64,000 nucleotides of DNA, from assembly GCA_030522415.1 (NCBI GenBank), contig CM060107.1, positions 488,001 to 552,000 of the forward strand, written 5' to 3'. Position 1 is the first letter of the stretch. Each line of letters begins with the position of its first letter. This DNA is from Channallabes apus. Taxonomy: Eukaryota > Chordata > Actinopteri > Siluriformes > Clariidae. The translations under genes were made by a program, and so were the position numbers. Shown here piece by piece: positions 54,240 to 64,000 of the stretch. Under the pieces are notes generated by a model. The model was given only the letters and a program-made list of their open reading frames with translations. It ran no database searches and was not told the origin of the DNA.

Positions 54240-56678
54240 CTTCGATTAGGTCACCGTCTGACCCCACAGAACTCGATCAGGCGACTGAATATTTAGAGTC
54301 GACATTTCGTTGTACCTTAGATAATGTAGCTCCAGCTAAAAGAAAAATTATTAGAGATAAGAAACTCGCTCCCTGGTATAACGATCACACGCGCACTTTA
54401 AAACAGACCGCTCGGAAATTAGAGCGTAAATGGCGTCAAACTAAATTGTTAGTATTTCAAATAGCATGGAAAGAGAGCATCCTGAACTATAGGAAAGCAC
54501 TTAGTGTAGCTAGATCAACGTATCTCTCCACTCTTATAGAAGAAAATAAAAATAATCCTAGATTTTTATTTAATACCGTAGCCAAATTAACCAGAAATAA
54601 GACCACTACAGAAATCTCCACAACAACATCATGCAATAGTGAGGACTTCATGAACTTTTTTAATAATAAAATTGTAAATATCAGGCATAAAATTGAGGCT
54701 TTGAAACCGAACAATGTAATTGATACAGATGTTAACCTAGCCATGTCAGATTCAAACCTAGAATACTTTACTCCTCTTGAAGAGAATGAACTAATTTCAC
54801 TCATCTCTTCTGCAAATTCATCACCCTGTATATTAGATCCTATACCGACACATTTTCTTAAACAGATAGTACCAGTAATAACAGAACCGCTGTTGAGAAT
54901 AATTAATTCCTCATTCAGCATAGGTTATGTTCCAAAATCCTTTAAATTAGCAGTTATCAACCCAATAATTAAGAAACCTGACCTCGACCCCTGTCAGCTG
55001 TCCAATTACAGGTCAATATCAAACCTCCCCTTTATCCCTAAGATTCTGGAAAAGATAGTAGCGGAGCAGCTATGCTCATATCTACATAGAAATGGCATAC
55101 ATGAACTGTATCAGTCAGGATTTTAGGCCTCATCATAGCACAGAAACAGCACTCGTTAAAGTAGTAAATTACCTCCTATTGGCCTCTGATCAGGGTTGTG
55201 TAACTATGCTTGTATTACTCGACCTCAGTGCAGCTTTTGACACCATTGATCATGCTATTCTTCTTCACAGATTAGAAAATGTAGTAGGAATTAAGGGTAC
55301 AGCCCTCTCCTGGCTCAGATCCTATTTGACCGATCGTTATCAGTATGTAGACTTAAATGGTGATTATTCTGCATGTTCTCTAGTGGAGTTTGGCGTTCCG
55401 CAGGGTTCAGTTTTAGGCCCACTGCTTTTTTCCCTTTACATGCTTCCTCTGGGCAACATAATCCGTAAGCATGGTATTAGTTTTCATTGTTATGCTGACG
55501 ACACACAGCTATACGTCTCAACAAAACCTGATGAGAAAAACCAGCTTACTAAAGTTGAGCAATGTGTGCAGGACATAAGAAATTGGATCCTAATTAACTT
55601 CCTTCTGCTTAATCCGGATAAGACAGAAGTTCTAGTCATAGGACCGCATACAAATCTTAGATCACACCGTAACTTTAGGTGGCCTTTCTGTTCCATCAAG
55701 TGCAACAGTAAAAGACCTCGGTGTGATTATAGATTCCAGCCTTTCATTTGAAGCTCATGTAGATAATATCACCAGGATAGCATTCTTTCACCTCAGAAAT
55801 ATTGCCAAGATAAGAAATATATTGTCGTTAAATGATGCAGAAAAACTAGTTCATGCTTTTATCACTTCTAGGTTGGACTATTGTAATGCCTTACTGTCTG
55901 GTTGTTCTGTTGGGTGCATAAACAAGCTTCAGCTAGTCCAAAATGCAGCAGCGAGAGTCCTCACTAGAACCAGAAGATATGAGCACATCACCCCTATCCT
56001 ATCTTCACTACATTGGCTCCCTGTGAAATTTCGCATTGATTTTAAAATACTACTCTTGACATATAAAGCATTAAATGGTCTCGCGCCGCAGTATCTGAGC
56101 GAACTGCTAGTGTCTTACGATCTGCCACGCCTACTTCGGTCAAAGAATGCAGGCTGCTTGTCAGTACCGCGTATTATGAAAACTACAGCTGGGAGTAGAG
56201 CTTTTTCTTACAAAGCCCCAAAATTATGGAATAGTCTTCCAAATAGTGTTCGGGACTCAGTGTTCGGGAATAGTGTTCAGTGTTTCAGTCTAGGCTAAAG
56301 ACCTATTTATTTAGCCACGCATTTTTATAAATAGATTTGCCATAAGGTAAAGGAGCAGATCTCGGGGACTCATGGATGTAGAGTATTATGGTGAACTGGT
56401 ATGTTTAGATGCTGTCTTCCTCACTCTCATTTGATCACTCAGGTTTGTTGACGGTGAGGTGATTGTTTGCTTTACATCTCAGTTCCCCTCATGTTTGTGT
56501 TTCCTTCTGGCTCTCCCTTTTAGTTATGCTGTCATAGTTAGTCCTGCCGGAGTCCCTGCTTGCACTCTACAGTAAATATACATTCACATTATACATTGTG
56601 ACTGTGACCATACCTACCTGCCATCTCTCCTCCTCTTCTCTTTCTCCCCCTCTTTCTCTTTCCTCTCTCCCCCTTTCA

Positions 56679-56716
<38 letters not shown>

Positions 56717-57343
56717 AGCTACACGTCATTCCTGAGCTGCCAGTGATCCAGACTCCCTCTGCCCTCCGGACCTGTTTGATCCATCCTGGTGCCCCGTTTC
56801 TGGTTGGAGGTCTCGTCGCATGGATGCCCCGTCTTTTGGATGTGCCTGGTGTCTGGGGATGATTCTATCTACTTAGAAGATGGTTCTGGCCTCGACTGGT
56901 GTTGTCAGCTGTTTCTCTGAGGACTTGACAATTCGATAGTTCAGGACTGGAACTTTCTACAAGTCTATCTGAGTCTCCAATAACTACTGGACTCCATTTT
57001 AACATCAACTAACATCAACTATTATAGCTGAACCTAACACTTAACACTATAAATGCAGATAATTTCCTGCTATCTGTTTTACCCATATGAGGATGGGTTC
57101 CCTGTTGAGTCTGGTTCCTCTCAAGGTTTTTTCCTATTACCATTTCAGGGAGTTTTTCCTTGCCACTGTCGCCCTCGGGCTTTCTCACCAGGGACATTTG
57201 AACAAATCCGAACATTTTGATTCATACACATTCACATTCCATGCAAACTTAAATAATTCTTTTGATTGTGTAAAGCTGTTTTGAGACAATGTCAATTGTT
57301 AAAAGCGCTATACAAATAAAACTGAATTGAATTGAATTGAATT
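54240..57343 (+). mobile_element. L2-B LINE, 5'-truncated, with full 3' UTR
   Basis: Begins in the linker before the RT and ends AAAGCGCTATACAAATAAAA and TTGAATTGAA repeats. The 3' UTR (56300-57343) is long and includes a (CT)n run at 56683-56713. Other L2-B pieces at 13915, 15167, 28077 and 31149 align to it. The boundary at 54240 is accurate to about 20 bp. Confidence 0.85.
54262..56298 (+). pseudogene. L2-B reverse transcriptase (two frameshifts)
   Basis: Frames 54128-55126, 55092-55751 and 55723-56298. RT motifs: [64 protein letters not shown] (near 55490) and the C-terminal LWNSLPNSVRDS. One-base changes near 55123 (extra T) and about 55675 break the frame. About two thirds similar to L2-C at the protein level by eye. 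Confidence 0.85.
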
Positions 57344-57344
57344 T

Positions 57345-57985
57345 CTAAGCAAGATCCACAAGCACAGGCGTTTTCATTGGGCCAGGGATCATTTAAAATG
57401 GAGTGTGGCAAAATGGAAGACTGTTCTGTGGTCAGACGTGTCACGATTCGAAGTTCTTGTTGGAAATGTGGGACGCCATGTCATCCGGACCAAAGAGGAC
57501 AAGGACAACCCAAGTTGTTATCAACGCTCAGTTCAGAAGCCTGCATCTCTGATGGTATGGGGTTGCATGAGTGCGTGTGGCATGGGTAGCTTGCATGTCT
57601 GGAAAGGCACCATCAATGCAGAAAAATATATTCAGGTTCTAGAACAACATCTAGTCATCTCTTTCTGGGAAGACCCTGCATTTTTCAACAAGATAATGCC
57701 AGACCGCATGCTGCATCAATCACAACATCATGGCTGCGTAGGAGAAGGATCCGGGTACTGAAATGGCCAGTCTGCAGTCCAGATCTTTCCCCTATAGAGA
57801 ACATTTGGCGCATCATAAAGAGGAAGGTGCGACAAAGAAGGCCCAAGACGATTGAACAGTTAGAGGCCAGTATTAGACAAGAATGGGAGAGCATTCCTAT
57901 TTCTAAACTTGAGAAACTGGTCTCCTCGGTCTCCAGACATCTGTTGAGTGTTGTAAGAAGAAGGGGAGATGCCACACAGTGGTGA
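57345..57985 (+). pseudogene. Tc1-like transposase catalytic part
   Basis: KWKTVLWSDVSRFEVLVGN (first Asp), then VWGCMSACGMGSLHVWKG, then in a second frame SPDLSPIENIWRIIKRKV (Glu of PIENIW) and the C-terminal LLSVVRRRGDATQW. The second Asp region (QQDNARPH-like) straddles a frameshift near 57690. Ends just before the right inverted repeat. Confidence 0.85.
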
Positions 57986-57992
57986 AAATGGC

Positions 57993-58204
57993 CTTGTCCC
58001 AACTTTTTTGGGTTTTATTGACACCATGACATTTTGATTCACCATATTTTCCCTTAAAATTATACATTTTCTCAGTTTAAACTTTTGTTCCGTGATTTAT
58101 GTTCTATTGTGAATAAAATATTGACATTTGCCATCTCCATATCATTGCATTCAGTTTTTATTCACAATTTGTTTAGTGTCCCAACCTTTTTGGAATCCGG
58201 TTTG
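57993..58204 (-). repeat. Right inverted terminal repeat of the Tc1-like element
   Basis: Reverse complement of 52706-52918 with scattered mismatches. Confidence 0.9.
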
Positions 58205-58244
58205 TATTTTTCAATCTTACAAATTCAGGTCGACAAAATTCAGG

Positions 58245-58601
58245 CAGGTGTAGTGGTTAGCACTGTCGCCTTGCACCTCCAGGGTCCGGGTTCGATTCCC
58301 GGCCAGGCTCGATTCCTGTCTCTGTGTGCATGGAGTTTGCATGTTCTCCCCGTGCTTGGTGGGTTTCCTCCAGGTACTCCATTTTCCTCCCACAGTCCAA
58401 AGACAAGCAGATTGGCGTTCCCAAATTGACCATAGTGTGTGAATGAATGTGTGTGTGTGTGCTCTGCGATGGATTTGCATGCTGTCCAGGGTGTACCCTG
58501 CCTCGTGCCCAGAGTCTCCTGGGATAGGCTCCAGGTCCCCGCGACCCTAAATACAGAATATAGCGGTATAGAAGATGAATGAATGAATGAATGAATGAAT
58601 G
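58245..58601 (+). mobile_element. SINE family 2 (DANA-like), full length
   Basis: tRNA-like head TAGTGGTTAGCACTGTCGCC with a B box GGTTCGATTCCC, body TGTGCATGGAGTTTGCATGT, 3' part CCTGGGATAGGCTCCAGGTC and a (GAAT)n tail. It is flanked by a perfect 10 bp target duplication AAAATTCAGG (58235-58244 and 58602-58611). Confidence 0.93.
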
Positions 58602-58611
58602 AAAATTCAGG

Positions 58612-59017
58612 TAACAATTAAATTTAGTAATAAAATTAAGGTCGCTAAAATGCTGGTCTCCACATCCAGCATATCACAGGAAGCGCAGTGGAGTGCCAAT
58701 TGCTGCTGTCCATGCTGCAGTGTACTTTAAAGTGTGGTTCCTGATCCCTGTGCAGTCTACTTCCCAGAAACTACTTACCGATCGGAACACCGCACTCTTA
58801 ACTAACAGGCTGGGTTGCCAGTTGCACAATAAACGGTTAAAATTAACCCCCTTCCGTAAACGCTATATTCAAAGCAAAGCCGGCGCTCTTTCATTCACAC
58901 GCGAGAGCGATGGGTTTCCCAGCCCTGCGCTCGGTAATGTTACAGTCTGTGGAAAAATTCTGTACAGCAGAAGAAACTAATTTCGGAAGCAGTCAAACAG
59001 TTCAGCGAGTGACACCA
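58612..59017. other. Unassigned non-coding stretch
   Basis: No gene or repeat recognised between the SINE and piggyBac-like copy 2. Confidence 0.3.
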
Positions 59018-59509
59018 CCCACACGGAAAGAACCTATATAAACATATATGTTTTAATATAGGTTTTGATATAGGTTTTTAATATATGTGACATATATAAA
59101 ATTGGCCGTTTTCCTATATTATATGTACATATATGTACATATATGCGTGCATATACAATATGCGTGCATATATGTACCTATATAGACATATATAAAATTG
59201 GCCGTTTTCCTATATTATATGTACATATATGCGTGCATATATGCGTACATATATGTACCTATATAGTAATACAGTATATGTGACATAAAATTGGCCGTTT
59301 TCGTATATTATATGTACATATATAGGTACATATATGCATGTATATGTGTGTGCATATATGCACCTATATGTTTACCTAGATTAGTAAAAAAAATCCATAG
59401 CTGGTAGACAACATAAATAAAAGCCCAAAATTTAGAAATTAAAATTTTTTATTTTCTTAAGAACAATCAACTAGTAAAAGAACAAAAACATGACAAAAAA
59501 CTGAACAGG

Positions 59510-60118
59510 AAGAAAAAAATATATTTTGTGGATCTTCCCAGCTCCGTGAGCTTTGAATTGATATTGAATTGAATTGCCGGCCACTTCTTCAATGTAGCAT
59601 CTAGAGAAGACAAAAATAATAAGACAGTATAATAATAATAAATTATTATTTATTAAAACTTCAGACGACAACAATTAGTGCCACGAGGTTATTTGCAACA
59701 CTATATGTTCTACAAAATAGAGGACTACACACCCTACAGCGCAATACCCCAGAAATGTGGCTTTAGAAGAGGAAAGGTAGGATTAAGAAGTGAGCAAGCG
59801 ATGAATTAGTATTATAGGTACCAAGCAGATACAGTAACAATAATGGGTGCCCTACCTTATGCAGTCTCCATTGATGGCTAATAAACATTGATACAAGTAG
59901 GCTATGGTTAAAGTGGTGAACTTATAATGTTTTTTTCCCTTCTCAACGCATTATGCATTTACTCACCAATAATGGCTACCTTTTTAATTTGGTCCAGTCT
60001 CCAATGCGAAGGTGCCCAGCAGCAGATTCCGTACCATGGCAGTAGCAGAGGTGGCAAGGCGGGCTGCTCTCCACGCTTCTGCCTGGCAAAACACCCCAGA
60101 GCCCTTTATAACTTCAAT
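59510..60118 (-). pseudogene. Second coding block of piggyBac-like copy 2 (possibly BEN-like)
   Basis: Exon 59967-60118 (acceptor TTTTTCAG, donor GTGAGT) and a last exon starting at 59600 (acceptor TCTCTAG). It reads IEVIKGSGVFCQAEAW, then ATAMVRNLLLGTFALETGPN before a stop. The last exon begins CYIEEVAG and carries an inserted TTGAATTGAAT-like segment near 59565. Splice signals agree with copy 1. Family uncertain. Confidence 0.35.
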
Positions 60119-60434
60119 CTGAAAAATTATTTCACATCACAATATTAATTTATTGGCAACTTTTAGAAACTTTTCATGTTTCATACTGATTCTTATGTTT
60201 AGCTTCCCAATAGTTAATAGGATTTTATGTATAAATGCAGATTAATGATAAAGATACATGCAGGGTAAAACTGCAACAGGAACAGTACAAAATAAAAACT
60301 GAAAAAAGACGGACATTCAGAGTAAAACAGTGCAAGATAAAAAAATTTTTAAAAAACTGTACAAAACATATATGCAGGGTAAGCATTGGTTGGAGCAATG
60401 TCCAAGCAGTGTAGAGAAATATTTCTGTACGACT

Positions 60435-60719
60435 TCATTGTTTTGTGCTGTGTAGTATAGTATTGTAATAGCTGATCAGAGTGATCAACTCCCTATGTGC
60501 TGGTTGTACGCAGTCACAGGAAATGTATTTGTAGTCCATGTACCTTGTAATTTCACCCTCATCTTCACCGCGTCTACTGTATAAGCAGAATGGATGGTAG
60601 AACAGGTAGATACTTCTCGTGTGTCCATCCACTTCACAAATACAAGAGGTCCATCTGAATGGAGCTTGCGTGTCCTGATGTGAGGGGCTGGTGAAGGCAA
60701 GGGTGATGCAGACACATTC
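60435..60719 (-). pseudogene. piggyBac-like transposase C-terminal exon, copy 2
   Basis: Acceptor TTTTTAG at 60720-60726. Reads GPLVFVKWMDTREVSTC, STIHSAYTVDAVKMRVK, PVTAYNQHIGS, then frameshifted LISYYNTILHSTKQ. It has D-T-R and S-T-I-H, closer to the family consensus than copy 1. It lacks the GVDxxD stretch like copy 1, so that deletion predates the split of the two copies. Confidence 0.6.
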
Positions 60720-61604
60720 CTAAAAACAAATAAATAAATAAAAATGTTAGCCTATACTGTTCAGAGTAAATGTATGTGCAATTAATATGGCTGCATAATA
60801 TAAACAGAGATGACCAAAAAATGTATCCACACTTCAACATGAAAAATATACACCTCTCTTCTGTAGGTCACATGACAGCATCAATGATGGTGATAGATAA
60901 TACTACACACTGCTGCCATAATTCAATTTGAGTTTTAAAAAAAGGCCATAGATAACAATTGTGAAAGTGTGTATACATTTTTGTGCCCCTCCGTATTTTT
61001 GATGGGCAATAGGCTGGGCAAATATCTGTTGATGGACAACAGACCATGTAGTGGATCTCAAACATTTACAACTGAGACATTAGCAAACACCATCCATTGA
61101 ACATTACACACATATTGAACACATTCTAAACAATTACATCTTATCAGGCATTTGTAAATACACGCTAAACAAAAGGGATTATATACATTTACACCAAAGA
61201 AATATTCATAAGCATCACTTAGCTACATAAGGCTGTATTTTAGCCACCTGGAACTAGCTTGTTTGTGCTAAATAACATTACTGATAGCAGTGTTATAAGC
61301 TAACCAAAACAGAGCCAAATATATATTAGCAACCATAATCTAAAGCTATCCAAAACAAGGTGAAATACATTAGAACATTTATAAACATCTGTAAACTCCA
61401 TAAGGCATTAGCTTAGCCACCGGGAAATATCATGTTTGTGCTACATGAGGCAGCATATTAGCATGATTTACCTAAACTATATAAATGGCGTTTAAAGCCA
61501 ATGTGTCACACAAGCTGACAAGAGCTAGCTGTAGTGAGGAAAATATTTACTAATATTAGTTTAATATTATCAGAATACGAGTTATATAAGACTTAATAAC
61601 TTAC

Positions 61605-61737
61605 CCAGTGTAGCATGGGTCTATTCTCTGTTCAAAATGCTCCTGTTCGTCGTCGGAGTCACACAGTCTTCTTCTGAGGTAAATGTAAACTCCTCCCACT
61701 TTCCAGGAGTTTCCTCGGATGTGTAAGCGCGTGCCAT
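61605..61737 (-). pseudogene. piggyBac-like first exon, copy 2
   Basis: MARAYTSEETPGKWEEFTFT and SEEDCVTPTT, then a stop; an acidic DSDDEQEHFEQ lies in another frame. Donor GTAAGT at 61604-61599. It carries an 11 bp deletion relative to copy 1. Confidence 0.4.
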
Positions 61738-62339
61738 CTTCCAAAACGTGCAGAAACCTCACTGAATCTGAGTGTTTTCAAACCTGTCTCTCTGTGTGTG
61801 TGTGTGTGTGTTGATCAGGCCTGTGTCCGGGGGCGTGGCCTAGTATGTAAATTACCCTGACTGATTTCCGTGTGATTGGCATGTGGGCGTGTCCTGCCTC
61901 GAGTTATTAGCATATAAGTGCGACAGAAATTCTGTGCCTCTCCTTGGTTTATACGGATTACATAAACTGAGAATATTTGTTTTCAATGTGACTTGCGTCA
62001 TTTAAAAGTAGACACTTTAAGATATATAGATATATTTCTCATTTCAGTTAATTTTAGTGACGTCTTTCAAAAAGATTTTCACGGAGACTGAGGTTTCATA
62101 TATGTGCATATATCCTCATATACTGTATAAGTTTTTATGCATTTTTTTAAAGTTAGTTCTTAGTTAATCCCTTGATAATAGAAAATATAAGCTAGGCATC
62201 ATGTATGACAGTTGCCAAAGTGAAATATGAGCTAAAATGACCAGATCCTGCCATACAGTAGGAGACATATCTTGTATGTACATACAGGGCTTATATGTGG
62301 ATATAAAGAAGCAATACAGGAGACCTATATGGCCTGTAT

Positions 62340-62612
62340 ATGCACATATATGCACCTCAATGTTGCCTATATGTGGCATATATACGCATATATGCAGCAT
62401 ATATATTATCAAATATATGCATATATACTGCATATAGGTTTCATATATGCGCAGATATCCTCATATAGGTGCGGTTATATGCGCATATATACTGCATATA
62501 GGTTTCATATATGTGCATATATCCTCATATAGGTACGGTTATATGCGCATATATACTGCATATAGGTTTTATATATGCGCATATATCCTCATATAGGTTC
62601 TTTCCATGTGGG
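62340..62612. repeat. Subterminal repeats of piggyBac-like copy 2 (outer end)
   Basis: Three or more direct repeats of ATATACTGCATATAGGTTTC and CATATATCCTCATATAGGT, spaced about 65 bp, ending in the terminal TTTCCATGTGGG. Confidence 0.75.
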
Positions 62613-63035
62613 TACTCTCTAACCCACACTCCGGAACAGAGGTGTGGAAAAGCACCATAAAGCTGGATGCCAACCATTGGAAAGGATAGGAGAGGAGGGA
62701 AGGAGGAAGAGAGGGAAAAGAGAAGAAGAAAAAAAGAAGAAAAAAAAGGGGGAAAGGGGAGTTTATGACCAGATGGTGGCAGTAATGCAACATAATGGAT
62801 GCCAACCGCCAGAAAACATTAAGAAGAAGAAACTGGGTCGAGCATTAATGTGAGTTCTGTTAAGTGGGTCTTTGTTCTGTTTGGTTATGTTCTGTTTTAG
62901 TTTGTTTAATTATAGTTGGCCTTTTGGTTTCTGGAGCTTTAAGTTAAGTTTATATTCGTCTTAATTTAGTATGTCTCTGTGTCTCCTAGTAGGATTAGCC
63001 GCTAGGAGAATTAGCCTTTTGTGTTTACCCTCATG
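62613..63035. other. Unassigned; polypurine run
   Basis: Contains an almost pure purine stretch (62687-62761, GGAG/GAAG/AAAG words). No gene supported. The region 62930-63035 already shows words of the adjacent minisatellite (CCTAG, TTAGCC). Confidence 0.4.
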
Positions 63036-63496
63036 TTTGAGTGTCCCCTAGCCTAGCCTTTGAGTGTCCCCTAGCCTAGCCTTTGAGTGTCCCCTAGCCT
63101 AGCCTTTGAGTGTCCCCTACCATAGCCTTTGAGTGTCCCCTAGCATAGCCTTTGAGTGTCCCCTAGCCTAGCCTTTGAGTGTCCCCTAGCCTAGCCTTTG
63201 AGTGTCACCTAGCCTAGCCTTTGAGTGTCCCCTAGCCTAGCCTTTGAGTGTCCCCTAGCCTAGCCTTTGAGTGTCCCCTAGCCTAGCCTTTGAGTGTCCC
63301 CTAGCCTAGCCTTTGAGTGTCCCCTAGCCTAGCCTTTGAGTGTCCCCTAGCCTAGCCTTTGAGTGTCCCCTAGCCTAGCCTTTGAGTGTCCCCTAGCCTA
63401 GCCTTTGAGTGTCCCCTAGCCTAGCCTTTGAGTGTCCCCTAGCCTAGCCTTTGAGTGTCCCCTAGCCTAGCCTTTGAGTGTCCCCTAGCCTAGCAT
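63036..63496 (+). repeat. 23-bp minisatellite, about 20 copies
   Basis: Unit TTTGAGTGTCCCCTAGCC + TAGCC, nearly uniform; variants CATAGCC and GTCACC occur in a few copies near 63120-63210. Confidence 0.95.
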
Positions 63497-64000
63497 TTGT
63501 GCCTCGGAGTCCCTAGCCCGTGTACTTCTGTGTCCTGCGTCCCTAGTGTTGTATGTTTAGCTATTAGGTAAGTTTAGCTATGTGCATGTCAGGCTAAAGA
63601 CATGCTTAGCTGGGGGTATGTGTAGCTGACGGCCAGGGTTAGCTCATAACCATGTTCAGCTAGTAGCCATGCCTAGTTGATTGCCATGTCTTTAGCCTGC
63701 GTCCCGTCTTGTCTCTAGTCCCGTCTCTTGTCTCCAGTCCTGCCTCGTGTCTCTCAGTCCTGCCTCGTGTCTCTCAGTCCTGCCTCGTGTCTCTCAGTCC
63801 TGCCTCGTGTGTCTCCAGTCCTACCTCGTGTCTCTCAGTCCTGCCTCGTGTCTCTAGTCATGTCTCTGGTTATGTCTCTAGTCTCCCCTTGTCTGTTAAT
63901 TAGTTGATTATTGGTTTTGTTTCTAGTATGCTCCAAAGTACAGCGAACTTCCTTTGTTCATGTTTGGTTTGTTTATTAAAAGACTTTGTTTACACATCAT
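63497..64000 (+). repeat. 20-bp minisatellite and flanking GT/CT-rich sequence
   Basis: Between about 63715 and 63870, repeats of TCTCTCAGTCCTGCCTCGTG (20 bp, about 7-8 copies) with single-base variants. The preceding 63540-63690 has irregular GTTTAGCT / CATGTC words. No gene. Confidence 0.8.

Larger units (their letters stand above)
52706..58204 (+). mobile_element. Tc1-like transposon with nested Gypsy and L2-B insertions
   Basis: Near-perfect inverted terminal repeats of about 213 bp (52706-52918 and 57993-58204) start CAAACCGGATTCC and are flanked by TA on both sides (52704-52705 and 58205-58206), the Tc1/mariner signature. The transposase is cut into three parts by a Gypsy fragment (53165-54003) and an L2-B LINE (54240-57343). 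Without the insertions the element would be about 1.55 kb, the normal Tc1 size. Confidence 0.9.
59018..62612 (-). mobile_element. piggyBac-like transposon, copy 2 (complete ends)
   Basis: 3595 bp with inverted termini CCCACACGGAAAGAACCTAT (59018) and, reversed, CCCACATGGAAAGAACCTAT (ending 62612), one mismatch in 20. It is inverted relative to copy 1. It contains the degenerate first exon (61605-61737), the transposase C-terminal exon (60435-60719) and the second coding block (59967-60118 and about 59510-59600). The flanks (CACCA/TACTC) show no TTAA duplication. Non-autonomous. Confidence 0.65.

Noticed and set aside
54128..54300. A possible fusion of transposase and LINE frames
   Set aside because: The long frame crosses the LINE junction only by chance and is not in the transposase frame.
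275..62612. The inverted 3.6 kb copies as ends of one giant transposon carrying the interval
   Set aside because: Copy 2 has its own two inverted ends, so each is a separate element. No shared target duplication at the outer edges supports a single 62 kb unit.
63036..63870. Regular short repeats that could look like a CRISPR array
   Set aside because: Repeat units are contiguous with no unique spacers, and the sequence is vertebrate. Same for the 31-bp array at 27043-30882.

Overview
The window reads as repeat-rich nuclear DNA of a teleost fish. The support is a fish-type rho-class glutathione S-transferase gene with five introns, an immunity-related GTPase (IRG), tRNA-derived SINEs of fish type, Tol2-like hAT and Tc1-like DNA transposons, a fish Ty3/Gypsy element, and many L2-like LINEs ending in the TTGAATTGAA-type tail. 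The species cannot be told from the sequence. No bacterial, phage, CRISPR or organellar feature is present.

Only three host genes are well supported: an intronless secreted lectin with two C-type lectin domains (minus, 12235-12960), an intact IRG (minus, 18386-19537), and a six-exon rho-class GST (plus, 34387-36759). Two are innate-immunity families and one is detoxification; they look independently regulated, with no operon-like link.

Layout. 0.3-4.9 kb: a decayed piggyBac-like transposon, broken by an L2-A LINE. 5-9.5 kb: LINE tail, a triplicated ~230 bp block, a MITE and an L2-A copy. 10-20 kb: SINEs, lectin, LINE tails, and the IRG with a LINE abutting its stop codon. 20.1-23.7 kb: a Tol2-like hAT element containing an L2-C LINE and a SINE. 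26.1-27 kb: a Tc1-like relic containing a SINE. 27.0-30.9 kb: an AT-rich 31-bp minisatellite with higher-order repeats. 31.2-31.9 kb: a solo LTR inside a LINE tail. 34.4-37.2 kb: the GST. 37.7-40.7 kb: L2-A copy 3 with a target-site duplication. 40.7-52.4 kb: a minus-strand Gypsy element split by an apparently intact full-length L2-C (44.2-49.35 kb). 52.7-58.2 kb: a second Tc1-like element containing a Gypsy gag fragment and an L2-B LINE. 59.0-62.6 kb: a second piggyBac-like copy, inverted relative to the first. 63.0-63.9 kb: two more minisatellites.

The most notable points are: (i) the full-length L2-C has its esterase ORF1 and endonuclease/RT ORF2 in one frame, separated by a single UGA followed by CUG, and ORF2 has no AUG before its endonuclease domain, which suggests stop-codon readthrough; (ii) a MYND-like zinc finger lies between the gag zinc knuckle and the protease of the Gypsy element; (iii) two ~3.6 kb inverted transposon copies bracket about 54 kb; (iv) the minisatellite has two different higher-order periods; (v) a LINE probably supplies the 3' UTR of the IRG; (vi) UG/CA repeats sit at GST splice sites. 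Names L2-A to L2-D are working labels used here for four LINE subfamilies.
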